IMG/VR virus record: IMGVR_UViG_3300036791_000688
Location: 1-44,674 of that record
Strand: one strand, 5' to 3'
Length of the DNA: 44,674 bases
Origin: a virus
Shown here in pieces: positions 21,229 to 29,065 of the stretch. Positions within the stretch are counted from its first letter, which is position 1. Every line of letters begins with the position of its first letter. Under the pieces are notes generated by a model, which saw nothing but the letters and a program-made list of their open reading frames with translations, did no database searches and was not told the DNA's origin. A program made the position numbers and the translations under genes.

Positions 21229-22664
21229 ATCCGGTGCAAGTTGCCGCCTTAGATTTTGGCAAAGGTAAGAGAGGCGTAGGCTACTTCCTTGAGATGGGGT
21301 TAGGCAAATCCCTACTAGCCTTAGAGGAGTTCCGGCGTTCAGAAGACGCCACGCGCCTTGTCGTGATCTCGCCAAATTCGTTTAAAAAAGGCTGGGCGGA
21401 CGAAATCGAGAAGCACGGATTTGACTTCGACGCGCACGTCTTCGTCTCTGGGGCCAAGGCGAACGATAAGTGGCTGGCTAAACGCTACGATCGCCCGCCC
21501 GTCCTGATCGTCAATTATGAAGCGATCCGCTCGGAGAAAGTGCTCCTCAAAATCTTGGTCTGGATGAAGATCAAGCCAGCGATGCTGGTTTTAGACGAGT
21601 CGATCCAGATTAAGACGCACGATTCCCAGCAAACCAAGGCGGCGCTCAACCTGGCGAAAGAGGCGAGATTCGTTCGTCTTCTGACCGGCAGACCGCAAAC
21701 ACAGGGGCCGGCTGACCTCTATCCGCAATTGCGCGCCATAGGACTATTTTACGGACAGAAATATTGGTCATTCAGGAACACGTTTTGTGTGATGGGCGGT
21801 TGGGAAAATAAGCAGATCGTAGGAGTGAAGAATGCAGGCGCGCTGGCGCGGATTATGGCGCCGGTCGTTTTTCAGGCGCTTAAGGCGGATTGGCTCCCTG
21901 ATCTCCCGCGGAAGGATTTCGCCATTCGCTATTACGAAATGTCGGGAGAGCAAGCTGCGCAATACAAGCAGATGCGCGATGAATTTCTCCTCGAGCTTGC
22001 CAGCCAGGAGGTCGTCACAGTCAACGTCGCCGTCTCCAAATACGAAAAGCTCAGCCAGATTCAGTGCGGCTTCATCCTCAATGAGGAAGGCATACCGCGC
22101 GCTCTCGTCGAGCCCGAGCGCAATCCCCGACTCGCTGCGCTTATGGAGACGCTCGAGGCGATCGAGGGCAAGGCGATTATAATTTACCGGCATCGCTACT
22201 CATTCGAGATTCTCACGCGCGCTTTGGTGGCTATGGAAGTGAAGCGCTTGACTTCCTCAGCAGACCAGGAACGGGAGCCGGAATACTATTCAGCGTACAT
22301 TCAAGGCGGCATGAAACCCGACGAGACGAGCGAGCAAAAGCGGCGCTTCAATGAAGACCCCGACTGTCGCTGGATGCTCGGGCAATGCGATGCAACCAAG
22401 TATGGCCATACTTTGCTGGGCGGCGAGGCGGCGTCTGATCACTGCTCGACGATGATCTTTTTTGAGAACTCCTACAGCCTCGATACACGCACTCAGGTTG
22501 AAGATCGAATTCACCGGCGCGGGCAGCGTGGCGAGAACGTGCTCTACATCGACTTGGCCGGGACGGATCTCGACCGGCGCGTGGTCAGGGCTTTGCAGAA
22601 GAAAGAGGATCTATACGAGGCGGTTTTCTCGAAGCTGAAAATCACGGAGCCGATCGATGGATGA
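21216..22664 (+). CDS. SNF2-family DNA helicase/translocase
   Basis: 482 residues. Motif I EMGLGKS (26-32), motif II VLDES (D127, E128; the usual DEAH is DESI here), TGRP (motif III-like), and at the C-terminus motif VI QVEDRIHRRGQR (427-438). Such proteins translocate on dsDNA and remodel or branch-migrate structures. No accessory domain is seen. The next gene begins 7 nt before its stop. Confidence 0.9.
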   Translation: MSTLDPVQVAALDFGKGKRGVGYFLEMGLGKSLLALEEFRRSEDATRLVVISPNSFKKGWADEIEKHGFDFDAHVFVSGAKANDKWLAKRYDRPPVLIVNYEAIRSEKVLLKILVWMKIKPAMLVLDESIQIKTHDSQQTKAALNLAKEARFVRLLTGRPQTQGPADLYPQLRAIGLFYGQKYWSFRNTFCVMGGWENKQIVGVKNAGALARIMAPVVFQALKADWLPDLPRKDFAIRYYEMSGEQAAQYKQMRDEFLLELASQEVVTVNVAVSKYEKLSQIQCGFILNEEGIPRALVEPERNPRLAALMETLEAIEGKAIIIYRHRYSFEILTRALVAMEVKRLTSSADQEREPEYYSAYIQGGMKPDETSEQKRRFNEDPDCRWMLGQCDATKYGHTLLGGEAASDHCSTMIFFENSYSLDTRTQVEDRIHRRGQRGENVLYIDLAGTDLDRRVVRALQKKEDLYEAVFSKLKITEPIDG

Positions 22665-22869
22665 CAAGGAAGCCTTTGCGATTCGCGCGATTTTCAATGC
22701 GATGTTTGCGGTTGGCGTCACGGCGCGCAACGTGGAGGAGGCCGAACAGGCGATCGACTTGGCGGCGAAAATGCTGAGTTACGCCTTCAAGCGGAATGTC
22801 ACTCCGGAGGAGCTCAGAGAGAAAATGCTCTTGCTCATGGAGGAAAACGAGGGCGGAACGGTGCATTGA
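22657..22869 (+). CDS. Small helical protein, unknown
   Basis: 70 residues, overlapping the SNF2 stop. Helical (FAIRAIFNAMFAVGVTARNV, EEAEQAIDLAAKMLSYAFKR), ending in an acidic tail. It ends this operon; the next 100 bp hold a promoter with operators. Confidence 0.6.
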   Translation: MDDKEAFAIRAIFNAMFAVGVTARNVEEAEQAIDLAAKMLSYAFKRNVTPEELREKMLLLMEENEGGTVH

Positions 22870-22876
22870 CGGCTGA

Positions 22877-22942
22877 TCAACCCCTGGTTGAGTTGAATGC
22901 AATTCTGAGTAGGTTGATTTAATCAACCACATATGGTATCTA
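22877..22942 (+). promoter_or_regulatory. Promoter with two GGTTGA inverted-repeat operators
   Basis: TCAACC-CCT-GGTTGA (22877-22891) and the perfect 17-mer GGTTGATT-T-AATCAACC (22912-22928) share the half-site GGTTGA. The second overlaps a good -35 (TTGATT, 22914-22919), with a 17-bp spacer to TATCTA (22937-22942). Binding there would block polymerase. The promoter drives the 22971 gene. The YdaS-like repressor at 23606 is one candidate regulator. Confidence 0.65.
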
Positions 22943-22970
22943 TTTCCTGCGTAAAACAAGGAGACGGGAA

Positions 22971-23621
22971 ATGGATAGCCTGCCGATCAAATCAACCGAT
23001 GATCTACTTCTCGACCGCGCGCGCGAGGCTCTCAAGCACGTCAAAGACGATGGCTTCTGGCAAACCTGGATCGATGTCGGTCTCGGCGTCCGTATCTGTC
23101 GCGACCGCGCGCTCGAGGCGTCAAACTCGAAGGACATGAACTCTAATCGAGCCAAGAAAGCCATTGCAATCGAACTGAAGAAAGAGAGGCTGGATACGCT
23201 AGATAAGTCTTTGCGCTCCGACCTTTTGACGATCATTGACCACCAGGATGAGATCGAAATGTGGCGTCGCACTCTTGGCGTTAACCAGCGGGAGAAGTGG
23301 ACCTATCCGCGCACGATCTTGAAACAGTGGAAGACGGCTACGGGGGTTTTGGAGAAGGACGGCGAAACCTCAAAGAAGCCCGCGGCGATAACCGCGTTCA
23401 AGGCGGAATGCCAGCGACTCTCGGATGAAAATTCTAAACTCATACAGAAGTTGAAAATCGCGGAGAACAACGATTTCGACGAATTCATGAATAACGATCC
23501 AGTCGACCTCGCAAACATCTATTTTCGTAAGAATCCAACCCGCGCTTCGAAGCTTTATGCCGCGCTTGGTCAGTTGTTGCAGCAGAAGAAGCCCAAGGCG
23601 AAAGCTCAGCCTGGCGGATAA
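22971..23621 (+). CDS. Unknown protein with coiled coil (mobile-element type)
   Basis: 216 residues from ATG 22971 with AAGGAG upstream. A helical region with DGFWQTWIDVGLGVRICRDR, then RSDLLTIIDHQDEIEMWRRT, then a W-x-W-like PRTILKQWKTATG, a coiled coil (ECQRLSDENSKLIQKLKIAE) and a basic tail. I associate this layout with proteins found on alphaproteobacterial mobile elements; function unknown. It is expressed from the operator-bearing promoter and overlaps the repressor gene end by 16 nt. Confidence 0.65.
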   Translation: MDSLPIKSTDDLLLDRAREALKHVKDDGFWQTWIDVGLGVRICRDRALEASNSKDMNSNRAKKAIAIELKKERLDTLDKSLRSDLLTIIDHQDEIEMWRRTLGVNQREKWTYPRTILKQWKTATGVLEKDGETSKKPAAITAFKAECQRLSDENSKLIQKLKIAENNDFDEFMNNDPVDLANIYFRKNPTRASKLYAALGQLLQQKKPKAKAQPGG

Positions 23622-23806
23622 ATATCTGGCCGCAGTTTGCTGCGCGGAACGCCAGTGATTCGCTCGACCGCGAGTACACGCCGCGGCGGGACCTGCGGCC
23701 AACGCTGGATTGCTTGCCAGGAAATACCGAGATGGCGACCAAGGGCGTGAAACCCGCCAGCGCGCTCGATCGCCTCTTTTAAAGACTCATTTCGCATTGG
23801 AGCCAT
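23606..23806 (-). CDS. YdaS/Cro-like HTH repressor
   Basis: 66 residues from ATG 23806, chosen because AAAAGG lies just upstream; longer frames include an unlikely 29-residue extension. The core LKEAIERAGGFHALGRHLG then ISWQAIQRWPQVPPRRVLAV is the YdaS/Cro-type helix-turn-helix that binds operators as a dimer. It runs against the early genes, divergent from the 23932 gene, the classic repressor layout of temperate or plasmid-like phages. Confidence 0.75.
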   Translation of the reverse strand: MAPMRNESLKEAIERAGGFHALGRHLGISWQAIQRWPQVPPRRVLAVERITGVPRSKLRPDIYPPG

Positions 23807-23871
23807 AGTGCCTTTTATCAAACCTTTCGCTGATTTGACATCTTTTTGTTGCTTGGGACATGCAAAAGGTG

Positions 23872-23899
23872 TTGACAACCGCAGCGGCACCATTATGTT
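23872..23899 (+). promoter_or_regulatory. Promoter of the 23932 gene
   Basis: TTGACA (23872-23877), 16-bp spacer, TATGTT (23894-23899), 32 nt before ATG 23932. A second TTGACA lies at 23835-23840, and GTTG-A-CAAC is a small palindrome around the -35. The intervening region separates this gene from the divergent repressor gene, so the repressor probably acts here. Confidence 0.6.
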
Positions 23900-23931
23900 G
23901 TCGATCGTTCGAAGAAAAGGGAGGTTGTTTT

Positions 23932-24513
23932 ATGGCGAAAAAGATCAATTGGCTGAAGCATCACCACGGTGATGATGTCACTTTAACGGTATCCGAAGAG
24001 GATCAGCGCCTTGGCGTTCGCGGCAGCAAGTCAAAATGCGCCATCGTCCAGACGCTCTTGCAATCCGCGGCGAATGTCACCCGCGCCGAGGTGAGGGACG
24101 GGAACATCGCCATTTGGGTGACCGATGCTGATGGGACTGAATGGCGCGGGCGCCTGCTCCCAGACAACACTACCCGCGCTTTCGCAATCAAGTATGACTT
24201 GGGCGACGCAGCCGCACCGCCCAAAATTACAGTGCGGATCGATAAGTGGCATGAAGTTGTCCATTACGCGCGGGCTGCAAAGCCTCCTGTTCCGCCAGCC
24301 CCGGAAAACATGGTGTTCCCACTGGAAGATAATGATTCAGCGATCATCGAGCCTGAGGTAATTGCTGACACTTCGGTTGATGAGAATGGCGCGGACAATG
24401 GCACGGCCACAGTGGAAACCCAGACCATCGTAGCTGCGCCTAAGATTCGCGCCAAGAAAAGCCGCTGGGACGTTAGCCACTATCTCGTTCCGGCCAAGCG
24501 CCAAGCCGCCTAG
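23932..24513 (+). CDS. Early protein, unknown
   Basis: 193 residues from ATG 23932 with a GGGAGG ribosome site. It begins MAKKINWLKHHHGDDVTLTV, has a beta-type middle (VTRAEVRDGNIAIWVTDADG) with paired short segments, a Pro-rich acidic linker and a basic end (KIRAKKSRWDVSHYLVPAKR). The N-terminal pattern (DVTLTVSEEDQRLG then SKCAIVQTLL) recalls a phage family I cannot name. It is the first gene under repressor control. Confidence 0.6.
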   Translation: MAKKINWLKHHHGDDVTLTVSEEDQRLGVRGSKSKCAIVQTLLQSAANVTRAEVRDGNIAIWVTDADGTEWRGRLLPDNTTRAFAIKYDLGDAAAPPKITVRIDKWHEVVHYARAAKPPVPPAPENMVFPLEDNDSAIIEPEVIADTSVDENGADNGTATVETQTIVAAPKIRAKKSRWDVSHYLVPAKRQAA

Positions 24514-24533
24514 AGACTTCGGTTCACCGTAAG

Positions 24534-24561
24534 GGGAAGGGCGACGTCCCTTCCCTTTTTT
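24534..24561 (+). terminator. Rho-independent terminator
   Basis: GGGAAGGG (24534-24541), loop CGACGT, CCCTTCCC (24548-24555), then TTTTTT (24556-24561); the stem extends by A-T pairs. It lies 20 nt after the stop of the 23932 gene and only 12 nt before the next start, so the downstream gene is either attenuated or has its own promoter. Confidence 0.9.
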
Positions 24562-24572
24562 CGGAGATGGCG

Positions 24573-24782
24573 ATGCCCGATTTTACTGAGGCGGAATGCG
24601 ACGCGCTTCGCGCCACGATGGGACAGTCCAATCCGCTCTCAACCGCCATTTGGAAAATCATTCGGTGCTTACCGATAGGCGAGCGCTCTTTCCTTGGCGC
24701 AGACCTCGCCAATCTCGCAGTCGGCAGCAATCAATACGTGAAAAGGATCAGGCCTCATAAGGACAGAACCTATGGCCATTAA
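24573..24782 (+). CDS. Small protein, unknown
   Basis: 69 residues from ATG 24573, six nt after GGAG; an ATG at 24567 has no spacing from it. Mixed sequence MPDFTEAECDALRATMGQSN, then LSTAIWKIIRCLPIGERSFL, and a basic tail. It overlaps the ParB-like gene start. The terminator just upstream may limit its expression. Confidence 0.55.
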   Translation: MPDFTEAECDALRATMGQSNPLSTAIWKIIRCLPIGERSFLGADLANLAVGSNQYVKRIRPHKDRTYGH

Positions 24783-25698
24783 ACCGCATCCGGCCTGTGC
24801 CATCTGGCCGAAAATGACAGACGAGGAACTCGTCGCGCTCGCCGAGGACATCCGAGCCCGTGGACTCATTCACCCAGTAACGCTCTATGCGGGCGAAATG
24901 CTCGACGGCAAGAATCGGGAACGCGCATGCGAGATCGCCGGGGTTGAGTTGTGCACTGTCGTCTATGAGGGCGACGATCCAGTCGGCGAATCACTCAGTC
25001 TGAACAAGAACCGCCGCCATCTAACGAAGGCTGAGTTAGGGTTCATCGTATTAGAGCTAGCACCGCTGAAGCACGGTGGCGACCGTAAATCAGGATCAAG
25101 AGCCTCCGAAAAGACCTTGATCGAACTAGGCGCGCGAGTGGGCCTTGGACGGAGCAATATGCAATCGACTCTTACCGTGAAGAAACACGGCGAGCCGAAC
25201 GTAATCGAGATGGTGAAGACTGGAGAGGTTGGTGTCCAGGCCGCAGGGGCATTTGCACACAATACGCCGCGCGAGGGACAGCGCACCGCGACCGTCGAAA
25301 CCGTCAAACGCATCGGCGGCAAACTCAGGCATGGTCATCCCAAGACTATGGGCGATCGCGTGCGTGCGTACAATGAAGCGACGGGGTTTAAAATTATGAG
25401 TATTACAGTCCGCAAGGCCAAGCCGATCGGACGCATGCCAGACGACACGCGGCAGAAAATTGAGGGCCATATTGCCGAGATAAAAAACAGGCAGTTCAAG
25501 CTTGAGGTGTTGCTGGAATATGCGGATCAAATGAGCGAACCGCTGCGCCATGTGTTCGCGGACGAACTGCGAGATCTCCGAGGCAAATTCGACAAACTTG
25601 CACATATTGCCTTGGGCGGAAGCGATCTGCGCAAGATTGACCGCCCTTTGTGCCATGTCGAAATTCCGTTACGGAAGGACGACGAGCCTGCGGCCTGA
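24772..25698 (+). CDS. ParB-like DNA-binding protein
   Basis: 308 residues from ATG 24772 with AAGGA upstream. Residues 12-75 match the ParB/Srx N-terminal domain: LAEDIRARGLIHPVTLYAG, then EMLDGKNRERACEIAGVEL. Next comes LNKNRRHLTKAELGFIVLEL and an HTH-like KTLIELGARVGLGRSNMQST, as in ParB/Spo0J-type proteins. The C-terminal half is helical. ParB-fold proteins partition plasmids or regulate genes; no ParA is seen, so a partition role is unproven. Confidence 0.8.
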   Translation: MAIKPHPACAIWPKMTDEELVALAEDIRARGLIHPVTLYAGEMLDGKNRERACEIAGVELCTVVYEGDDPVGESLSLNKNRRHLTKAELGFIVLELAPLKHGGDRKSGSRASEKTLIELGARVGLGRSNMQSTLTVKKHGEPNVIEMVKTGEVGVQAAGAFAHNTPREGQRTATVETVKRIGGKLRHGHPKTMGDRVRAYNEATGFKIMSITVRKAKPIGRMPDDTRQKIEGHIAEIKNRQFKLEVLLEYADQMSEPLRHVFADELRDLRGKFDKLAHIALGGSDLRKIDRPLCHVEIPLRKDDEPAA

Positions 25699-25699
25699 A

Positions 25700-25722
25700 A
25701 AATTATTCCGGAAATTATTCCG
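25700..25722. repeat. Tandem 12-bp repeat after ParB-like gene
   Basis: AAATTATTCCGG (25700-25711) followed by AAATTATTCCG (25712-25722), and an internal TTCCGGAA palindrome. It lies immediately upstream of promoter candidate C. It could be a binding site for the ParB-like protein or a remnant of duplication. Confidence 0.5.
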
Positions 25723-25729
25723 CCCCCTC

Positions 25730-25758
25730 TTGCATATCGTCTCGATAGACACTAGATA
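25730..25758 (+). promoter_or_regulatory. Promoter candidate C (repeated promoter/leader element)
   Basis: TTGCAT (25730-25735), 17-bp spacer with CTCGATA, TAGATA (25753-25758). It shares CTCGATA, CACTAGATAGA and the following CTCGAAAGGA...CAACGCA leader with candidate B. It precedes the last early gene (25781). Confidence 0.65.
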
Positions 25759-25780
25759 GATACTCGAAAGGACAACGCAG

Positions 25781-25999
25781 ATGTTAACCGAAATTCCATT
25801 TTACGTCGTTATGTTCGGCCCCATTATTCTCTTGATCGTCGCCGCGATGGCTTGGGTGTCTCTCATCGGAAACGTACTCGCCAAACCAAAGCCGCCAGCG
25901 CATGTCGATACGCTGGAAGAAATAGCGGAGCGCAAAGCTCGCGTTTTCAAAATGCTGGCTGAAACGGAAAAATCGCGCTTAGCGGCTCACCACCACTGA
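25781..25999 (+). CDS. Single-span membrane protein
   Basis: 72 residues from ATG 25781, behind AAAGGA. Residues 6-32 are a transmembrane helix (YVVMFGPIILLIVAAMAWVS); the rest is a charged cytoplasmic-type helix (EEIAERKARVFKMLAETEKS) ending in HHH. It is the last early gene, and its end overlaps the last late gene by 13 nt, tail to tail. Role unknown; an exclusion or lysis-timing protein is possible. Confidence 0.65.
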   Translation: MLTEIPFYVVMFGPIILLIVAAMAWVSLIGNVLAKPKPPAHVDTLEEIAERKARVFKMLAETEKSRLAAHHH

Positions 26000-27210
26000 G
26001 CGCCGCCATTATTGGGACGCTCGCCGCCGATCGCGAATTGGCGGACGGCGTCCGCCCAGCCCGACGTGTCGAGCGCCGGATTCTTTTGGGGCCCATACAG
26101 CGCCGGATAAAGCTGATCGAGCGCTTGCCCGACATTGATATTGCGATCGATCGTATTGATTGCCTTGGCGCCAGGAGCGCCAAGCGTGTATCTTGTGACG
26201 CCGCCAGCGGTTAGGCCGCCAATGCCGCCTAAAAGCGCGTAATCGGGAGGCGCTCCGAAAGCCGCGCCCAAAGCTCCCGTCCCGGCGTAAACGGCGTCGG
26301 CCATTCGGCCCGGCTCTACCGACTGATTGAGCGCGGCTTGAGTCCTGGCGAGCGCTGGCTGCGCTGGATCGTCCGACGCTAGCGTTTTTTGATAAAGCCC
26401 CACATCGCCTGGAAGCGTCGGATCGCCCTCGGCGGCGCGCGTGCGCATGTCCCATTTTTCGCCGCCGCGGCCAGGCGAGCCTCTTACATAGTTGGAAACG
26501 TTTCGCATCGCCGCCGCCGCCGCGTCACCCGCTGCTTGCCCGCCAACGCCGAATACTGTGCCTGTCGCAGTATCCTTAGCGACCTTTAAAGGATCGATAT
26601 AACCGCCCGCCTGATGCCCAACGGAGCTTGCCGCGTTGGCTGTTCCGCCCTCGAGCGCGGCGACGCCATAGCGTCCCAAAGCGCCGGCGACTTTCCCTGC
26701 CGCTCCAACTGCCTTCAATCCCTTTGCCACGCCTGTGCCAGGAATGATGTAGGTCGCCGCGTTGACGACAGGCCCCATCGGCCCCATCGCGGTTTGCGCA
26801 TCTTCCGTCTGAGCGCGGAGGTCCGCGATATTCTCGCCGGTGAGCTTAGATCGAGCATAGTCGGCGGTTCCGAAGGAGACATCGTCAAGCGCGGCGCGGC
26901 CAACCTGGCTCGCTGAAGGGCTATAAGTCTTGGTGACCCAGTCGCGCCAAGTCTGGGGCCGATTCAAATCCGCTGGCTGGGGATGAAACGACTCCTTAAG
27001 AGTATCCCAACTCCAGAAGGGCTTGGCTTCGGAAGCGGATACGCCGCTGCTGTAATCCTTGAGTCCAGGGATGCCCGTTTCCTTCCCCGGCTCCCCCGAA
27101 GTTGCCTGACCTCCCTGTGATTTCGGAAATACGGTTTGTTTGGGCGGCGCGTTGTCGCCCTCATCTCCGTAATCAGTAAGACCGGGAATGCCTGGAACTG
27201 CTTTCGGCAT
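25987..27210 (-). CDS. Probable ejection/internal virion protein (Gly/Ala-rich)
   Basis: 407 residues from ATG 27210 (TTG 27216 also possible). Two short repeats (GIPGLTDYG and GIPGLKDYSSG) at the N-terminus, then a Gly/Ala-rich amphipathic middle (VAKGLKAVGAAGKVAGALGR, ATGTVFGVGGQAAGDAAAAA) resembling membrane-inserting segments of podovirus ejection proteins. No enzyme motif is seen. It ends the late unit; I see no convincing terminator there. Confidence 0.6.
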   Translation of the reverse strand: MPKAVPGIPGLTDYGDEGDNAPPKQTVFPKSQGGQATSGEPGKETGIPGLKDYSSGVSASEAKPFWSWDTLKESFHPQPADLNRPQTWRDWVTKTYSPSASQVGRAALDDVSFGTADYARSKLTGENIADLRAQTEDAQTAMGPMGPVVNAATYIIPGTGVAKGLKAVGAAGKVAGALGRYGVAALEGGTANAASSVGHQAGGYIDPLKVAKDTATGTVFGVGGQAAGDAAAAAMRNVSNYVRGSPGRGGEKWDMRTRAAEGDPTLPGDVGLYQKTLASDDPAQPALARTQAALNQSVEPGRMADAVYAGTGALGAAFGAPPDYALLGGIGGLTAGGVTRYTLGAPGAKAINTIDRNINVGQALDQLYPALYGPQKNPALDTSGWADAVRQFAIGGERPNNGGAQWW

Positions 27211-27216
27211 GGTCAA

Positions 27217-28710
27217 TCACCAACTTGAGGGAGACGTACTGCGCAGTTTTGACGTATTTAATCCGCGTTGCTGCCAATTATCAAGCATTTCCTGTTTGAG
27301 GTATGGCTTAGTTTTCAAAAGCTCTTTGCCTTGCGCAATCTCTGAATTGGGAACCGGCTGCGCATCAGGGATGTCGTCGGCGCCGCTGCCTTCCTTGTAG
27401 AGCTGACCGTCCTTCTTGAAAGCATCGTTCAACCAAGGCTTATATTCATCCGGCATATTCTTGACGTTGCCGGTGTTTCCATAGTTTGCCGCGATGGCTC
27501 GCTTAGTCTTGGTTATCGCGTTGTTAACCGCGCCATGAATGTAATCCTCATAGCTCTGGTTGAGGTTTTGCGTCATGGTGATGGCGTCTTTGAGCGGTCC
27601 CACCTCGGCCTGAGTAACGCGCGTGCCGGTGCCCGCCATGCCTCTCATCGCGGTTTCTGTCGTCGCACCGCCGATCCGGCGCAAAAGCGCAACCGCTTTC
27701 GCCTCGTCATTGCTCAATCCCCACCGCGCCATCATCGAGGGAATGTCGGTAGTTGTGCTGTCGTTCATCGCTTTAAGCGCAACGTCCCGCTTGCCGGGGG
27801 TCGTCATAATGCTGTGAAGGCCAGGGGAATCCTTCAGTTCTGACAAATCATCTTTCAAAGTTTGAGTAGCCTCGTTCTTGTCGACGAGCTCCGTGGACGC
27901 CGTCTGACGATCCGTCTCTTTCGCCGCTTCGTTGACTGTGTATTGCTTGTAAGCTGCGAGATTATTCGCCCAAGGCGGAAGTTGCCCGTTATGTGTATCT
28001 TGATAATTCTTTTGATCGGCAATCATCTGCGCGGCTTCGCCGGGGCCTGCAACCTTAGCCATCACCTGATTTGCAATGGCGTTTATGTCGGCTTTATTCG
28101 CGCCTGGCTGACTGCCTAAGAGGCGTTGAAGCTGTTGCAGGCTCGCTAAATCTGTCGTTGGCGTTGCCCCGGCGGCAATGAGGCTCGCCGCCTTCGCTGG
28201 ATCTTGCTTGATCATGAACGCCAGCGCTTGCGGATCCATGTTGAGGCTGTGCGCGATCTGCCCCAACTTATTCGGATCGTTAGCGATGGCGAGAAGCTGA
28301 TTGTTCCGGTCTTGGCCTTGCTGGGCGCTGTTCGCCTCCATGATCGATTGCCCCATCTTGTAAGGGTCGATCGGATTGACGTTGAACATCTTCGAAACCA
28401 TCTCGCGGTCCCGCGGCTGAGCAAACGCCGCGAACCCCATGCCGAGCGCCTGGTTCCAGCCTTGGTTCGCTTGTTCGCGCCGCGCTAGGTCGACCATGAT
28501 CGAGCCCATGTCCTGGGGCGTCTTGGTCGCCTGGGGAGTCTGGTCGGGCGGCAAAATGTTGGGGCCGGTCGGAGCGGCGTTTGGCGCGGCAGGGTTCGAA
28601 GGATCGATCGCCGCGGCGTTCGCCGCCGTCTGGCGGGCGGAATAATCCTTGGCTTCCTGAAGCGGATCGGGAACGCCGAGCGCCCCCATGATCGTATTAA
28701 AGCCTACCAC
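27217..28710 (-). CDS. Probable internal virion/ejection protein
   Basis: 497 residues from GTG 28710 (GGGAGG five nt upstream; ATG 28689 has no ribosome site). Mostly long helices (QGWNQALGMGFAAFAQPRDR, KADINAIANQVMAKVAGPGE) with Gln/Asn-rich stretches, lacking transmembrane segments. This is the size and composition of podovirus DNA-ejection proteins, which are released with the DNA. The call is by context. Confidence 0.65.
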   Translation of the reverse strand: MVGFNTIMGALGVPDPLQEAKDYSARQTAANAAAIDPSNPAAPNAAPTGPNILPPDQTPQATKTPQDMGSIMVDLARREQANQGWNQALGMGFAAFAQPRDREMVSKMFNVNPIDPYKMGQSIMEANSAQQGQDRNNQLLAIANDPNKLGQIAHSLNMDPQALAFMIKQDPAKAASLIAAGATPTTDLASLQQLQRLLGSQPGANKADINAIANQVMAKVAGPGEAAQMIADQKNYQDTHNGQLPPWANNLAAYKQYTVNEAAKETDRQTASTELVDKNEATQTLKDDLSELKDSPGLHSIMTTPGKRDVALKAMNDSTTTDIPSMMARWGLSNDEAKAVALLRRIGGATTETAMRGMAGTGTRVTQAEVGPLKDAITMTQNLNQSYEDYIHGAVNNAITKTKRAIAANYGNTGNVKNMPDEYKPWLNDAFKKDGQLYKEGSGADDIPDAQPVPNSEIAQGKELLKTKPYLKQEMLDNWQQRGLNTSKLRSTSPSSW

Positions 28711-29065
28711 TGAGGCCTCCCGACTTTAGCTTGATGTGCGGCTTCGGCGTCGGCGTCATTCGCATCGGCGACGCCGAGACGTGCGGCTTGAGCCGGATCT
28801 TTAGCTTCTTCTTCGGCGGCGACAGGAGCTTGATCTTCGGCTTGCCGGCCTTCGCCGGCGGCGCCAGCGCGGCGAGCGGGCCAGGCACATTGGGCGTCGC
28901 CGGCTGAACCGGCGGAGCGCCGCCGAGATCCGGCTGCGCGTCGGGCTGAGCTTCCGGACCCCCGGCGAGATTCGCGCCCTGGTCCTGGCCGAGCATCTGC
29001 GAGAGATCGTCCTCCGGATCCGGATCGTCGAGTTTCTGGCTCAAGAGGTCAAACGGCGTCGGCAT
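28697..29065 (-). CDS. Small Pro/Lys-rich late protein
   Basis: 122 residues from ATG 29065 (TGATG overlap with the upstream stop). Acidic N-terminus (KLDDPDPEDDLSQMLGQ), a Pro/Ala linker, and a basic C-terminus with repeats of K-x-K-x-L (KPKIKLLSPPKKKLKIRLK), which could bind DNA in the virion. No family recognised. Confidence 0.6.
   Translation of the reverse strand: MPTPFDLLSQKLDDPDPEDDLSQMLGQDQGANLAGGPEAQPDAQPDLGGAPPVQPATPNVPGPLAALAPPAKAGKPKIKLLSPPKKKLKIRLKPHVSASPMRMTPTPKPHIKLKSGGLSGRL

Noticed and set aside
25968-25988. Intrinsic terminator at the convergent end
   Set aside because: Only a 4-bp stem (CGCT/AGCG) before a short T-run on the minus strand; too weak to support.
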